Source of the DNA: Phocoena phocoena | Taxonomy: Eukaryota; Chordata; Mammalia; Artiodactyla; Phocoenidae | Direction of reading: 5' to 3' | Assembly (NCBI RefSeq): GCF_963924675.1 | Contig: NC_089238.1 | Coordinates: 23,541,815 to 23,605,814, forward strand | Length of the DNA stretch: 64,000 bases | Shown: piece after piece, positions 23,481 to 35,965 of the stretch | Numbering within the stretch: position 1 is the first letter of the stretch | Layout of the letters: every line of letters begins with the position of its first letter | Program-made: the position numbers and the translations under genes | The notes under the pieces: model-generated | Databases searched by the model: none | What the model saw: the letters and a program-made list of their open reading frames with translations, nothing else | What the model was told of the DNA's origin: nothing

Positions 23481-25600
23481 TTCATTAATGCACTTCTATT
23501 TGCCATCTTTTACACTAGAAATGTGCTGAAATATCTGATTTGATACCCCTTTTTTCTTTTTCTCTTTTTTGTTATGGCTTTAGTCTTTTTGTTTTGTTTT
23601 ATTTTTAGCATCTATATGGTCATTTCTGTGGGATCTGGAGAGGAATGAGAATTGAGTGTATGTGCGAACACCACTCTCTAGAACTAGAAGCCCAGGTCTC
23701 ACTTACCATGCTTGAGTCTTCTCTCATTGTTTCTGTTAAATATCTTGTTCTCCAGCCACACTCTGTGCTTCTTCAGATCTTGATTGATGAACCTAACACT
23801 GGGATTTTAGCAGGGTAGATGTTCACTGAACAGTTGTGATAGCTCCAAGTAGATGCAAACCAAGTAAATTAAATGCCAGAATTATTAAAATTGGTAAAGA
23901 AACATGTGAAGGAGAATAATTTATACCAAACTGTTATTTAATCTGTTCTTTAGTCTTGTAGATAAGGTAACAATGCCTGCTCCACTTACCCCTACTTTCC
24001 TATGTCACGTTTGATTTGGAAAAGATAAATTATACAAAAGATCATATTATCTAATCATCCTATAAATTACTCCCTGAAAACAAGTCCTAGGGGTTTAGAA
24101 GGCTGCTTTCCTATAACCCTTTGCATACACCATGTTATAACACTTATCATGCTATTGTAGTTGTTGTTTTACATGCCTGCCTCTCTGGCAGGGGTACTCA
24201 GAGCAGGGAATGTGTCTTATTCTTTTTTGCCTTCTATCAGTCTAGTTTGGTATTTGACAAGGCTAGAGAAAGGAAGTGAGAAAAATAGAAAACCGCTATT
24301 GATTGTGCTTCTGATGATTATAGGCAGGTACGAACTGTTTTATATGTATTATGTCTGATTTTAACACTTTTCTGAAATAAATATTATTATACCCACTTTA
24401 TAGATAGATAATGCAAGTCTCAGAGAGGTTTGGTAATTTTTCCAAGGTCACACAGTTGTCAAGTGGCAGAACCAATATGAAGGTATTAACTGAAGAAGGA
24501 AAGGAGGAAGGGATGTCAAGCATGGAAGCAATGATTTTCATAATGGTATGAAGGAGTTAACAGAGGAAATATTTTGCTTCCTGGACAGCCTGGCTCAATA
24601 TCACATCACAGAAAAATAGTTTCACCTGTGCCTTAGGAGACTGAGAGGTCTGTGGAAATGATCTGAAAAATTAAGTGGAAAGATGTTACATCAGTACAAA
24701 ATGTATGCTGGGATACATTATATATAACATTTGTAATGTTAAAAGGGTCTAATTGTTACTTTCTTCTTCCCTGTTAGCACTGAGATGAGACCAAGTCCAC
24801 AAGTCTAACAGTTAGTAATTTTATTAGGGAGTTCCTTCTTCCTTATCCAAAGGAAGATACTTTCCAGAGGCTAGCAAGATTCTTTATTTGAGTGTTTACT
24901 CCCCTTCTTTTTTCACCCTAACTTGTTCCTGTTAGGGGGTCCATCATTTTCTGTTGCCTAGGTAATTCTCGTGCTGACTACCTGCTGGTTATCTGTGGAT
25001 GGGATTTAGACTGTTCACACTGCAGAGCCTCTGCCATGTTAATGTGAGATAGGTCACTTGGAGACTGTTTGTTTTCAGCCTTTACTACTCATTCATATTT
25101 GGAAGAAACTGTAAGCAGCTTACTATGTCCATTTCACGGATTCATTGTGTTCTGCATTATGATTTTCCACTGGGGATACGTTGACCCTAAAAAGGACATC
25201 CTTTTGTAGCGACTGGGGGCTTTTTGGAGTTCTGTAACAAATGGACTTTATTTTGAAATGTGTGTTATACTAATCAACATATAGAAGATTCTTGGCTTAA
25301 TAGGAAAACAAACTTAGTATCTTTTTAAATGTTTGCAGGATTCTATCTGAAACTAGCACATTTAACAGGCAATAGAATAAGACCAGCCAGGAATTGGATT
25401 TCTTTTCTTAATTTTTAAATCAATCTGCAAAAAATTGAACTTGTTTCTTGAAATAGATATTGAATGCAACAGAATTTTTACATAAATAAGCCATTCTAAT
25501 ATCAACAGAAAAGTCACAGGTAAAAACACTCCGATATGAAAATGCTATTTTAGCATTCAAGAATATAAATAGTAGAGATTTCATATAGACATTCTGCCTA
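23481..25600 (+). other. Intron 2 segment with one MIR, otherwise nothing seen
   Basis: Apart from the MIR at 24340-24485 I see no gene or named repeat. Scattered T-runs occur at 23550-23610. Confidence 0.5.
24340..24485 (+). mobile_element. MIR SINE fragment
   Basis: The MIR core and 3' part are recognisable: tatacccactttatag, then ctcagagaggtttggtaa and ccaaggtcacacagttgtcaag. It is ancient and diverged. Confidence 0.75.
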
Positions 25601-25604
25601 GCAA

Positions 25605-25825
25605 AACAATTAAGAGCACAGCCTCTGGAGGCACATTGCATGGGTTTGAATCCAAGTTTGGGCAAGTTGATTAAACTCTCTGTGCCTTAGTTTCCTCACA
25701 TGTGAAATCAGAATAATACCTCATAGATTTGTTAAAGATTTAAATGAGTTAATATAGGTAAAGAGCTTAGAGCAGCCCCTAGTTTATAGTTAAGCACTCA
25801 ATAAATATTAGCTATTATTATTTGC
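25605..25825 (-). mobile_element. MIR SINE
   Basis: The antisense MIR pattern is gggtttgaatccaagtttgg, then ctctgtgccttagtttcctc and gagcttagagcagcccctag, ending in actcaataaatattagctat. It is near complete. Confidence 0.82.
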
Positions 25826-27085
25826 ATTTTGATAGTTTCAATGCAGACATGGTAGTTAATTGAGGTACCCAGCAGTTAATGAAAAGAAAAGTTACAAAGT
25901 CGTGTTGCTGTTGTACATGGCTCATGATGGGAATTGAAACTATGAGAGCAGATGATTTTGGAAAGCTAGGCTTAAGGCTTAGTTCTTTGTAAGGGTACAG
26001 GTAATGCAGATGGTGGAGTAAAGGGATGTTCAAGGAAGGGCAGGACAGAAGAATCCAGCCAGAAGGTAAAACAGTGTCATTGGATTGAAAGTCTGAAAAA
26101 TGTTAACTGTGAGACAGTGGTTCGAGAAAGCTGACTACCTAATTAACAGGGGAGAACAGCACAGCATTGGCAGAAACTCAAATGCTGGTGTTTTGACCTT
26201 GCATTGTTCACCCCTCGTGTAATCTGGGGAAGATCTCCTAACATTTATGGACCGTAGTTTTCTAATCTATAAAATTATTTGGCTGGGTTTGATTCGTGAA
26301 TCTCCTTCTAGCACTTTTGTTGCTGGCTTCCATGATCTGGGTTACAGGTAACCTTTGAGTGATTTTAGTACATAGTGTGCCCAAAAGCCAGATTGTAGGG
26401 AGTTAAAGAGTGATTAAATGATGGGAGACCATCTGTTCAGGAAGTGAGTTTGCTGCAGTCCAAGACAGGTTATAAACCTCTTCTAATTTAGTAGATTTGT
26501 TATACAGCACTCCTAGAATATGGATTTATACCTGCTTCCCTTTGTTATATTCTTGTTTCAGATCTGTTCACAGTTTTTAAAGGTTTATTAGCCTTAGGTG
26601 ATTTAGGGAAACTTTGCATGAGGCTCAGTTTTATTTGTTCATTCTAATGCTCTGAAATAGTGTAACCAGTTTGAGACATAATTTCTACTTAAAGGATTAA
26701 AAAAACTCTACTTCATTAGCTTGACAAAGAAAGAAAGTGCTTGTGTGGGACCAAAAAGCCAAATTTATTTACAAGCATGGGAATGAATTTGAGTGCTGAA
26801 CAGAAGTTCTTATGATTATCATAATGAAACAGAATAAAATAGTCAAGACATCAGAAATGCTTCTGAAAGTCTAGCCCGCCTATGCCACAATACACAAAGG
26901 TTCTCTTCAGGAATACTGTCTGCAGTCTTTAAGGGAAATGAAAGTCTCCTATCAACTAATATTTATACCAGAGCCAATGAAAATTAAATACTTGGTCAAA
27001 AACATCCAGAACTTAGAAAAGTTAAATTTGAAGTAAAAAAAAAGAAAAAAGAAAAAATGAGCTTAAACAAATATAATAGCATCAT
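25826..27085 (+). other. Intron 2 segment; weak MIR trace only
   Basis: A weak antisense MIR-like trace may lie at about 26195-26330. Otherwise no element or gene is visible. Confidence 0.4.
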
Positions 27086-27089
27086 TCTT

Positions 27090-27386
27090 CTTTTTTTCAA
27101 TTTTTGGCTGCATTGGGTCTTCGTTGCTGCGCGCGGGCAGTGAGCAGGGGCTACTCTTCATTGCGGTGCGTGAACTTCTCATTGCAGTGGCTTCTCTTGT
27201 TACAGAGCACGGGCTCTAAATGCACGGGCTTCAGTAGCTGTGGCTCGTGGGCTCTAGAGCGCAGGCTCAGTAGTTGTAGCTCACGGGCTTAGTTGCTCCG
27301 CGGCATGTGGGATCTTCCCAGACCAGGGATCGAACCCGTGTCCCCTGCATTGGCAGGCGGATTCCTAACCACTGCGCCACCAGAGA
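27090..27386 (-). mobile_element. CHR-family SINE, long-body type
   Basis: The minus strand has the tRNA-like head (ggcgcagtggttaggaatcc), the extended body with repeated cacaactactgagcc-type blocks and the cgaagacccaatgcagcc end. Target duplications are not clear, and the head lacks the usual first bases. Confidence 0.88.
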
Positions 27387-28480
27387 CATGTCATGCTAAT
27401 TAACCAACTGAACTTGCTAAAATTAAAATTCCAATAATAGGCATGAGATATAATGAAATATTTCATCTATAAGATGAAGACTTCTTATATTCATGGCTGA
27501 AATGTAAAAGAGGAAAAATAGACCCAAGCAAGAAAACAAGGTTTATTGTCCAAATTAACGATGTACAAGGAATATTATGATCTAGTATTGTTTTAATGAA
27601 TCTACTGCAAGTCTCAATTTGTGCCCCTGTTCTGATTCAACACACTGAGCCCACTTATATTCCTGGCATTTTACTCTGAGAACAGAATCCTGTTTATTCA
27701 TAAATATAAATAAATTTATGAATTTACCTGGGACTTCCTTATTTCCCTTTTTTTCTTATCCTTGAATCTACGAAAAGTTTTTAAAGGTCTATTGATCTTT
27801 GAAGAGAAACCTATCCTTTATTTCTATTCTAACCCTCTCTTATTTAATAATCCATATTATGAGGCACTGTCAACCAGAGGACTGGGCTTTGGGAACCCTA
27901 CTCCCTGACAGTGAGGAGCGGTGTTCTCTCACAAGGTCCTTAGAGAGTTCCAGGTGTTTTTGCCATTGTACTAATAAAATATGAGTATTTTTGCTCAGTT
28001 ACTTGAAGCAATATTTTACGTTTATGGCATAATCATCATGATAGAGCAGATCATGTGTGTTGAAGCACCCTTGAGAGAATTTATCATTTTCAGTGATACC
28101 CAAGCTTTGAATCTGAGAAGTAGACTAGCACATTTAATATGCCAATTAAAATGGATTGATCTACTTTGACAGTCTTTGGAGAAAAGGTCAATATGAAAGG
28201 AATGCTTTTTAGTCATAAAAGCTTATTTTCCAAGCTGCAAAGTTTCTAAATTTAGGATGAAAGTCAGTACGTATTTACTAAATCATGTACATATTTATAC
28301 AGATCTGAGCTAAAAACATATACACTTGTTGGTCTCTCATTTTTCAAATTAATGAAGAAAAGGGGGTTTCATACTTTGTTTTCTGAAAATACAGTTGCAT
28401 AAAATTTTGTACAAATTATTTTCCTGAAGATTAAAGAATATGAGATATATATGTAATTTTTATTTTTAAGAAGGTGATAT
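27387..28480 (+). other. Intron 2 segment, no recognisable element
   Basis: This AT-rich intronic sequence contains no coding or repeat signature that I can name. Confidence 0.5.
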
Positions 28481-28484
28481 AGTA

Positions 28485-28715
28485 TAGTGGCTTTGCATCA
28501 TACAGGCCTAGCTTATATAAAACCCATTTCTTCTACTTACTAACTCAGTGACCTTGGACAGTTTAATTAATCTCTCTACGCCTCACTTTCTTCATCTATT
28601 AAGTAGGGGTAATACTTCATAACTCATGGTGGTTGTATGTAATTAAGTGGTAATATATGTAAAGCTCTTAACAAAATGTCTGACATTATAAGACCTAAAT
28701 AAATATTATTGCTAT
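28485..28715 (-). mobile_element. MIR SINE
   Basis: The antisense MIR signature includes ctaactcagtgaccttggac, cctcactttcttcatctatt and gtaaagctcttaacaaaatg, ending in aaataaatattattgct. Confidence 0.8.
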
Positions 28716-28977
28716 TTTTATTTTATTCCACATAACTTATTTTATAAATAATATTACTTTCTCATTAATGAGAATGAGAAAAATCCTAAACAGTCTGGAG
28801 AAAAACATTAGATTTTCAACATTTTGGCTATTACTATGCATAGGCTTTCTTATTATGCATAGTCTTACTGGATATTCAGTTTTGCACTCGCTAACACTTA
28901 TTTATACTATCATAGTTATTTTTCATATTATTTCTATAAAATGTTGTTTTAAATGTCTATATGATGTTTCTTTATTT

Positions 28978-29055
28978 GGCTATGTCAAGTTTCCTGTATC
29001 ATATAATGTAATATATGGCTATATCGAGTTTCCTGTATCATATAATGTAATACCC
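28978..29055. repeat. 39-bp tandem duplication
   Basis: Two adjacent 39-bp units start with ggctat at 28978 and 29017. They differ at two positions over the first 36 bases and at the last three. The shared core is gtttcctgtatcatataatg. It is a simple, fairly recent local duplication in intron 2. Confidence 0.88.
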
Positions 29056-29569
29056 TTTAATGTAATAATTTCTATTCTAGAAGTTTATCCTAATAAGAGC
29101 CGATTAAGATTTAATGTATACTGCATTTATAGTGTTTTTAAGACTGCTGTTGTGGCTAAATAGCTTTTCGTTAAAAGGTCTCTACTTACGTATCTGTCCC
29201 TAAATGAAATATTTTATATTCTATAGTGTTCATTAGCCAAAGAAAATAAGGCAAGAGATAAGATAAAATGATTTTTCACACTTACATAAAAATGAAAATC
29301 ACTTTCTAGAAACTTTCCTTCACTAAGACACACTTGATCCAAATGTATTATTATAGACCTTAGCCTAGATTTGGGAATGTTTTATTTTTTAATCAAATGT
29401 GTCTATATAAACCATAAAACTACCCATAGCTCTGTAGAGAGGAGTTGATTTCTTCTTGTTTCACCAATAAAGTTCAAAATTATTTGCCATGCCATTATGT
29501 TTATTAACTGTACCTCACATACATGGTAGAATATTAAAAGTATATTAAGAGACTATTAAGATTATCAAG

Positions 29570-29700
29570 AGCATCTTGTTCAATTCCCTCATTTTATAGA
29601 GCAGGAAACTGAGATTCAAAGAGAAGTGACATGTCCAAGGTCACACAGGTATATATCCAGTGCTGGAACCCAGGTGTCCTGAAGTGTGGCCTGGTGAGCC
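29570..29700 (+). mobile_element. MIR SINE fragment
   Basis: The MIR 3' half is visible: ttttatagagcaggaaactg, then tgtccaaggtcacacaggta and gctggaacccaggtgtcctg. Confidence 0.78.
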
Positions 29701-29779
29701 ATATACACCATGGTGAAAATGCACATTTACTACATGGTATTAGAGAAAATACTATTCGGTGACACTTATTAAAAATGAT

Positions 29780-30235
29780 AAGGCAGACTATTCAGGACTA
29801 TCGCAATAGGTATACGGACCACTGCAGTGGGATTTTACAATGGGGAAGAGACATTGGACTCAACTCCAAATATAGCACGGGCAAGAGGGAATTTATAGCC
29901 AAGGAGCAGGGTGGTGGTCAGTGGATGAAAAATTACTAAGAGAAAATATCACAGGTAAGGGGGATTCTGGCTAAACCAACCAACAGGATTCTTTGATTAA
30001 GACAGGCCAGGGTGATCAGATATCACTTGGGGGATGGTAGAGGATGAGGAATCTGAACAGATACAGAGGCTGAACAAATAGATATTGATGGTGAGGGTTC
30101 TGGTTAAACTGACTAAGCAGGATTCTTGCTAAAACTGAATTTTACAAGGAAACACACAGATGAGCCTACAAGGAGGTTCAGGAGCCTGACTAAAGTTTGC
30201 TTAAGTGAAGAATCACTGCCAGTGGGGCTTATAAT
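29780..30235. repeat. Unclassified region with two dispersed imperfect repeats
   Basis: The blocks gggattctggctaaaccaac (about 29960) and gggttctggttaaactgact (about 30096) are related. Each is followed by a caggattct block, at a spacing of about 135 bp. The composition is unlike the neighbouring AT-rich intron and resembles LTR sequence, but I cannot name a family. Confidence 0.35.
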
Positions 30236-31420
30236 ATTAATGTCATTTTCCTGTGTCCTCATTGTCCCTTAATTATGACTAAGGTAGATAGTCTTAAGCA
30301 GCATATCTTTCATTATTGCAGCTTCCACACAGCAACTAGCATAGTGCTTCTATAGCTAGGCCAACAAATAATCATTTATCAGTCATTTACCAGTAGGAAT
30401 GTGAAACCTCTATTTAGTTTCTGTCATTCCTTTGTTTTCTCCTACAATGGAAAGTTTTTCATTTATTTTTTTTAGTACTCAGAGAGTTTGACCTTATTAA
30501 TCATTATATATTAAAATACTTGTATTAACTTTTATAATGTCTATTGATTAAACATTATAGTTGGGCTGTTTTGCAGAAGATAAGTTAAGTTGAATTTTGA
30601 AGAATTGGAAAGGATGTAAAGGAAGGATTAGCCTCATTAAGTAAGAAGCCATTTGAATATATTTTTTAGATTATATTCAATTTAGAAAAAATTAAATTTT
30701 GAGTATTTGACCCGTTAAATTTCTCTTATCTCTTTGTATGTCTTTGATTAAGACTGTCCCTATACACATGCAAGCCACTGTTTTAATTTGGACAAGTGTT
30801 TTTTTTTTAATTTGGAAGATATCAATAGTTGCACTTTAAAAATTAGCCCTGTATTGATAGTTTTGATTTGGCATAGATAAAACTTAACTGTCTGTTGCAT
30901 TTTCTCAGATTACATTATCCTGTTGTATCCCATACTTCTTAAGAATGTTAAATTAGAAATGTCAGAATATAATGCCTAAGAAATATATCTTTTGAAAATC
31001 ACTTTCAGTGGCTTAGGAGAAGGCCATATTCATGTAATGCATGCAATTTTATATAATTTCATAAATTTATGAATTTTCATGAGAAAATATTCATATTTTA
31101 TCCTTAATTATTTTTGTGAGCACCTTATTATTTCCTCAGTCTTATTTAAAACGTCTTCTGTTGTGGGAGTGTGCGGTTTGGAGAGCAAAAGGGACACTGT
31201 GGCATGGTCAGATAACTGAACACCGATTATGACTCTTCTATCATTAATCAGAGACTGAAGAAACTAATAAAGTTAGCCCAAGAATACAAGTTAAAGGTGG
31301 CAGTGAAGAATAAATAATAGTATGTAGCAGAGCATGAGCCCTTCCTTGCACTGGGTCAAAATTGTTGAAAGTGGGAGATAGAGTTTTAAGTTCTCAGAAG
31401 TGTCTGTAAAAATAAAGGTT
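30236..31420 (+). other. Intron 2 segment, no recognisable element
   Basis: This is AT-rich intronic sequence. I see no gene or named repeat. Confidence 0.5.
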
Positions 31421-31435
31421 AAAACTAGGCTAATG

Positions 31436-31645
31436 GGGCTTCCCTGGTGGCGCAGTGGTTGAGAGTCCGCCTGCTGATGCAGGGGACACGGGTTCGTGCC
31501 CCTGTCCAGGAAGATCCCACATGCCACGGAGCGGCTGGGCCCGTGAGCCATGGCCACTGGGCCCGCGCGTCCGGAGCCTGTGCTCCGCAACGGGAGAGGC
31601 CACAACAGTGAGAGGCCCGCGTACAGCAAAAAAACACAAAAAAAC
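31436..31645 (+). mobile_element. CHR-family SINE (short-body type), young-looking
   Basis: The full head gggcttccctggtggcgcag is followed by the body and an A-rich tail (aaaaaaacacaaaaaaac). A perfect 15-bp target duplication, aaaactaggctaatg, lies at 31421-31435 and 31646-31660. Confidence 0.96.
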
Positions 31646-31660
31646 AAAACTAGGCTAATG

Positions 31661-31860
31661 GAGGTTAGGGGATTAAGAGGTACAAACTACTATGTATAAA
31701 ATAAATAGGCAATAAGGATATATTGTACAGCACAGGGAATATAGCCAATATTTTATAATAACTTTAAATGCAGTATAATCTATTAAAATTTTGAATCACT
31801 GTGTTATAAACCTGAAACTAATATAATATTGTAAATCAGCTATACTTGAATAAGAAAAAA
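31661..31860 (+). mobile_element. L1 3' end, 5' truncated
   Basis: The sequence ggtacaaactactatgtata, then tgtacagcacagggaatata and gtaaatcagctatacttgaa, is the standard artiodactyl/cetacean L1 3' UTR. It is also seen at 42270-42450. Confidence 0.85.
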
Positions 31861-31949
31861 CTAGACTAATGTATTCTAGTACATGCTGAGATACCTCTAA
31901 TAATGAATGGATCTTTTCTTTTGAATCCCAGGCATTAACTCACCCAACT

Positions 31950-33300
31950 CTTTTCCCTCCACCTTTATCCTGTTCTATTTTGATATCTATTCTTTCTTCT
32001 ATATGTCAACCTCTTTCCCTCTACATACTTCTTCTCCTCAGTCTATAGAGATGTTTAATTGTCCCTGACCTTAAAAAAAGAAAGAAAAAAATTCCTCAAG
32101 TGTGCCCCTCTGTCACGTTCCCTTCTTTCCTTCCCTTTCAAACATCTTAGAAAAATACTTGCACCATCTCCATTTCTTTAGCTTCCAGTCACTCTTTACC
32201 CTATGCAGTCTGACTGCTTATACCACCAGCCTACCAAAATACATGCAAAAGGTTACTCCTGACCTCCTAATTGATAAATCCATTGATCTTTTTTCAGATT
32301 TTAGTCTGTTTGTCCTCAAAGATATTCAGCACCATTGAATACTCCCTTCTCCTTTAAACTTTGTAAAAGCATAGAAGTAATCTTTGATTCCTCCATACCT
32401 ATGTCACTACTTCTCCCCTTCCCAATCCAGTCATGTCAATTCTATTTCCTAAATACTCCTGAGATCTTTTCACTTGCTCCTTCTTCATTCCAACCACTGT
32501 CATCTCTCAACTGCAGCGCTCAATGAATCTCCTTGTGTCCACTCTGCCTTCTGCCAATCATGTTTATATAGCAGCCATTACAAGTTAATATATATAAAAT
32601 GCTTGGGCAGAACCTGGCCTATAGTAGGTACTATATATGTATTTATTACTATTGTTCTAAAAATGTAAATTACATTGAGTCTTTCCTTGTTTGAAACCCT
32701 TTTAAAAAGTAGCTTTTCGTTCCACTTAGATGAAAGCCAAATGCCTTGTTTCCTTAGAAGGCCCTTTTGAGCCATAACACCACCCTCACTTCTTATTCTT
32801 TTGCTTGCTTGTTATACTCTACATACACTGGTCTCCTCTTAGTTCCTCAAACCCTTCAAGCCTTTTCTTCTCAGGGCCTTTGCTATTCCTTCTGCCTGAG
32901 TGTTTGTTACCAGATCTTGTTCCTTCTTGATATTGAATTCAGTCTCAGATTTAATGACACCCCCCAGGAGAATTATTTTCTGACCATTAATCTAAAGTAG
33001 CCCTATCTCCAGTTACTCTATTATATCATCCTTTACGTTTATCCTTTTCATTCTTACAGCTCATATACCTTTTTCTATAAAGTCCTTCTCAATTCTCTGA
33101 GACTAAATTAGATGCTCCCTCCCTTGCCCTCAAAGCACCCACCGGTTAATAGCATTGTATTTACTATCCTACTGAACTCCATATATAGTTTGTCTTTCCG
33201 TTCTATGGTGAGTTCCTGAAGAATAGGAATAACATTTCATCTATCTTTCTGCCATCCCTGGTTCCTACCATGATGTTTGGATGAATGAACAGGTGAACAA
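31950..33300 (+). mobile_element. L2 LINE remnant, sense orientation
   Basis: Diverged L2 ORF2/3' text is recognisable in the + direction: caaccactgtcatctctcaa, ccaatcatgtttatatagca-type blocks, cagggcctttgctattcctt and ctgcctgagtgtttg. It finishes near tgatgtttggatgaatgaac. Open frames in it are remnants without function. Confidence 0.68.
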
Positions 33301-33800
33301 ACCCTGAGCATTTCTAGTACACAGATTTGTTGCATTGTGATCTCATCAATATGGAAGACATTTAGATTTACTCTGCTAAGAGCGATGGTAGCGTGTGTCC
33401 CCCACAGTCAGGTCCCCGGTGAGAATCTACACTAGAAACAGTTTGACCTCAACCAGTGAACATGGCTCTATATAGTTAAAAGCTCGTTGGATTCTAGAGC
33501 TTGCTGGGTTCCTCTGTAACTGTTCGGTCTCTAACCCAGCAGCTATAAATCTTACCACAGGTTCTCCCTTGCACTGTTTAATTAGCCCAGTCTTTTTGTT
33601 CTTGAGAAGAGCATCTAGTGCTGAAAGAGAAAGTAGTACAGGTTTTTATACTTTTCTCCCTTCAAAGCCTCTCTTAGGTGGCTTTCACATTGTAATAATT
33701 GTACATGTGGCCTGTCTATTCATTTCCACTCATACATGGAGTCATGCACTTGGCAATTCTCTAGTGTACTGAAAAGTTTAGTGTTAAGCTAGTAAGATGA
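33301..33800 (+). other. Intron 2 segment, no recognisable element
   Basis: No gene or repeat that I can support lies here. Confidence 0.45.
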
Positions 33801-33804
33801 GGCA

Positions 33805-33945
33805 GTCTGATTTGGTAGAGAGAACACTAGACCAAGTTAGTACAGAGACCTGGATTCTATTTCTGGGTCTGCCACTAACTTGCTCAGGACCTGGACCATT
33901 TCCCTTGCCTGTACCTCAGTCTCCTCATCCATCAAGTGGATTACT
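33805..33945 (-). mobile_element. MIR SINE fragment
   Basis: Antisense MIR pattern: agacctggattctatttctg, then ccactaacttgctcaggacc and gtacctcagtctcctcatcc. Confidence 0.72.
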
Positions 33946-34026
33946 GATTTTTATCAAGGAAACACATTTTTCAGACAAAATCTTAGGCAGAATTTCAGCA
34001 TAAAAAATAGTTTAAAAGTTGTGCTG

Positions 34027-34218
34027 GGACTTCCCTGGTGGCTCAGTGGTTGAGAGTCCGCCTGCCGATGCAGGGGACGCGGGTTCGTGTCCCCGTCCAG
34101 GAAGATCCCACATGCCGCAGAGCGGCTGGGCCCGTGAGCCATGGCCGCTGAGCCTGCGCGTCCGGAGCCTGTGCTCCGCGACGGGAGAGGCCACAACAGT
34201 GAGAGGCCCGCGTACCAC

Positions 34219-34242
<24 letters not shown>
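34027..34242 (+). mobile_element. CHR-family SINE (short-body type)
   Basis: Head ggacttccctggtggctcag, full body and a pure A-tail of more than 25 bases. A perfect 13-bp target duplication, aaaagttgtgctg, lies at 34014-34026 and 34243-34255. Confidence 0.95.
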
Positions 34243-34249
<7 letters not shown>

Positions 34250-34255
34250 GTGCTG

Positions 34256-35960
34256 CTCTGGCTGAAGTGGAGTCCTCTCATGGACTCCCTCACACCTTTT
34301 TTTATTACCTACTCCCAGATGATAAAAATGGCCCCTTCTACATCTGGCATTTCAACTCAAACACCAGAGAAATGATCTAGTCCGTGCAGGCATCCAAAGG
34401 AGAAAAACCAAAAACAAGTTGTCTTGCTATAACTTGCTTCCTTTTCCCCCTTGATTCTAAATAGCTGGTTTCCATTTGTCTACCACTGGAGACCTTTCAT
34501 TGGTGGTAACCCAATACCTGAGGTCCTTTGAAATGACATGGAAACCCTGAGAGGGAAATGGCTAGATTTTTGGAACCTATACTCCCCTTCTTCTGCCTCT
34601 ACCTCCCCTATCTCACCCTCATTTTACCAGTCTTTCTCTATGTTGACCACTCTGTTGTGTTTTTATAAGTTTCTCATCATTTGTTCTTCCTGCTGGTTAT
34701 GATTAAATCTGTGTGAACACCATGAGTCAGGGTTTCTCCACCTGGGCCCATATAGTCATTTTAGCATCGTTTCAAAATAAACAAGACCTTTAGCACAGTC
34801 ATTTCTTTAAGATAAAAATATAGAAACATTCAGTTACAGCATGTGCTTAGACAGGAGTAAAAACAGTTTAACAAATAAATTTGTTGTGACAAAAGGATGA
34901 TTAGTAAGTATTCTCTTCCAAGATAATTGCAGTCATTGAAAGGACTGCTCTCAAAAACCATTGCCCGATTTATTCATTCAGGCATTTGAAACTGTGTCTG
35001 AGGTCTGGGAATACTTTTTAAAATTCATTTGTTTTCCTCTTAAATAGAAAGTTTGTATAGTCACTAATGCAATGTATAAATACAGGGATCCTAAAGGGCC
35101 ATTTTCTCCCTGGCCTTCTCTACTCTTAAGCTAAGTTTAGCTTTTTAACCATGCTGTTGTTGGTATTTCCACTTACCACTTTCCTCTGCATCCCTATTCA
35201 TTTTCTCCAAGTAGCTGCTTTGGCTTGGTTGGAAATGTCAGAATAAGATGCCAGTGTGTTCCAATTAGGATGTGCCTGTGTTCAAACTGCTGTAGCCTGT
35301 TACTTGGCTCTTGCAGGAAAAATACTGTGGATATGGTGTCTCCAGTTGGAATTGAGATGTATAAAGCATCTGCCTGGTTTCTTCAGCTAATGAGGTTTTG
35401 CTGAAAACAGAGTGTAATGAAAAAATGCTGGATGTTGGCAGGACCTACTGATGAAGGCTAATGAGCATAAATGAGTTTCCCTAAGGCCCCAGAAGCAGAG
35501 GCAGAGAATGTTTCAATGCACTGCCCTTGAGGCAAGACCAGCCTTGGGTGGGGTGTGACCCGTTTATTTGTTGGCTTCTTTTATTCTTTCCTTTTCTTCC
35601 TCCTCCTGTGTCCTTCTTTCAGTAAAAGACCTATTCAAGCCAGCCACAGTAGATTATTTTATGCAGCATAGGGCATATTAAAAATAAAGCTACTTAGACC
35701 AGAGCTTAATACAATGTTGCAAAAATAAGAATTATGAGTTTTACATACTGTATTCATTATTTAATAGAAGAGGTAATTTTTAAATTTAATTGCCAAGAAT
35801 TTAAGAAATATATTCTATCAAAAAGGAGATAAGAAAATAGGTGTTTTGTAGACACCACTTGGAGTTGAGTTTTCTTCAGACCTGATGTCAAGTGAATGAA
35901 GAGTGACTGTTGGTAGAACACAAAGGTTTTTGCTCACCACTCTGCTCCCTGTGACTGTAA
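34256..35960 (+). other. Intron 2 segment, no recognisable element
   Basis: No coding signal. A stretch at 34725-34760 vaguely resembles a MER5-type end but is too short to call. Confidence 0.45.
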
Positions 35961-35965
35961 CCAAC

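Noticed and set aside
31436..31510. tRNA gene calls at CHR SINE heads
   Set aside because: The A and B box-like sequences belong to tRNA-derived SINEs. The copies are mutated, lack proper tRNA folding and are flanked by target duplications.
31455..31658. Open frames rich in MVESPPADAGD- or RGPLTVVASPVAEH-type peptides, repeated at many places
   Set aside because: They are six-frame readings of CHR SINEs, identical in nature at every copy, and not proteins.
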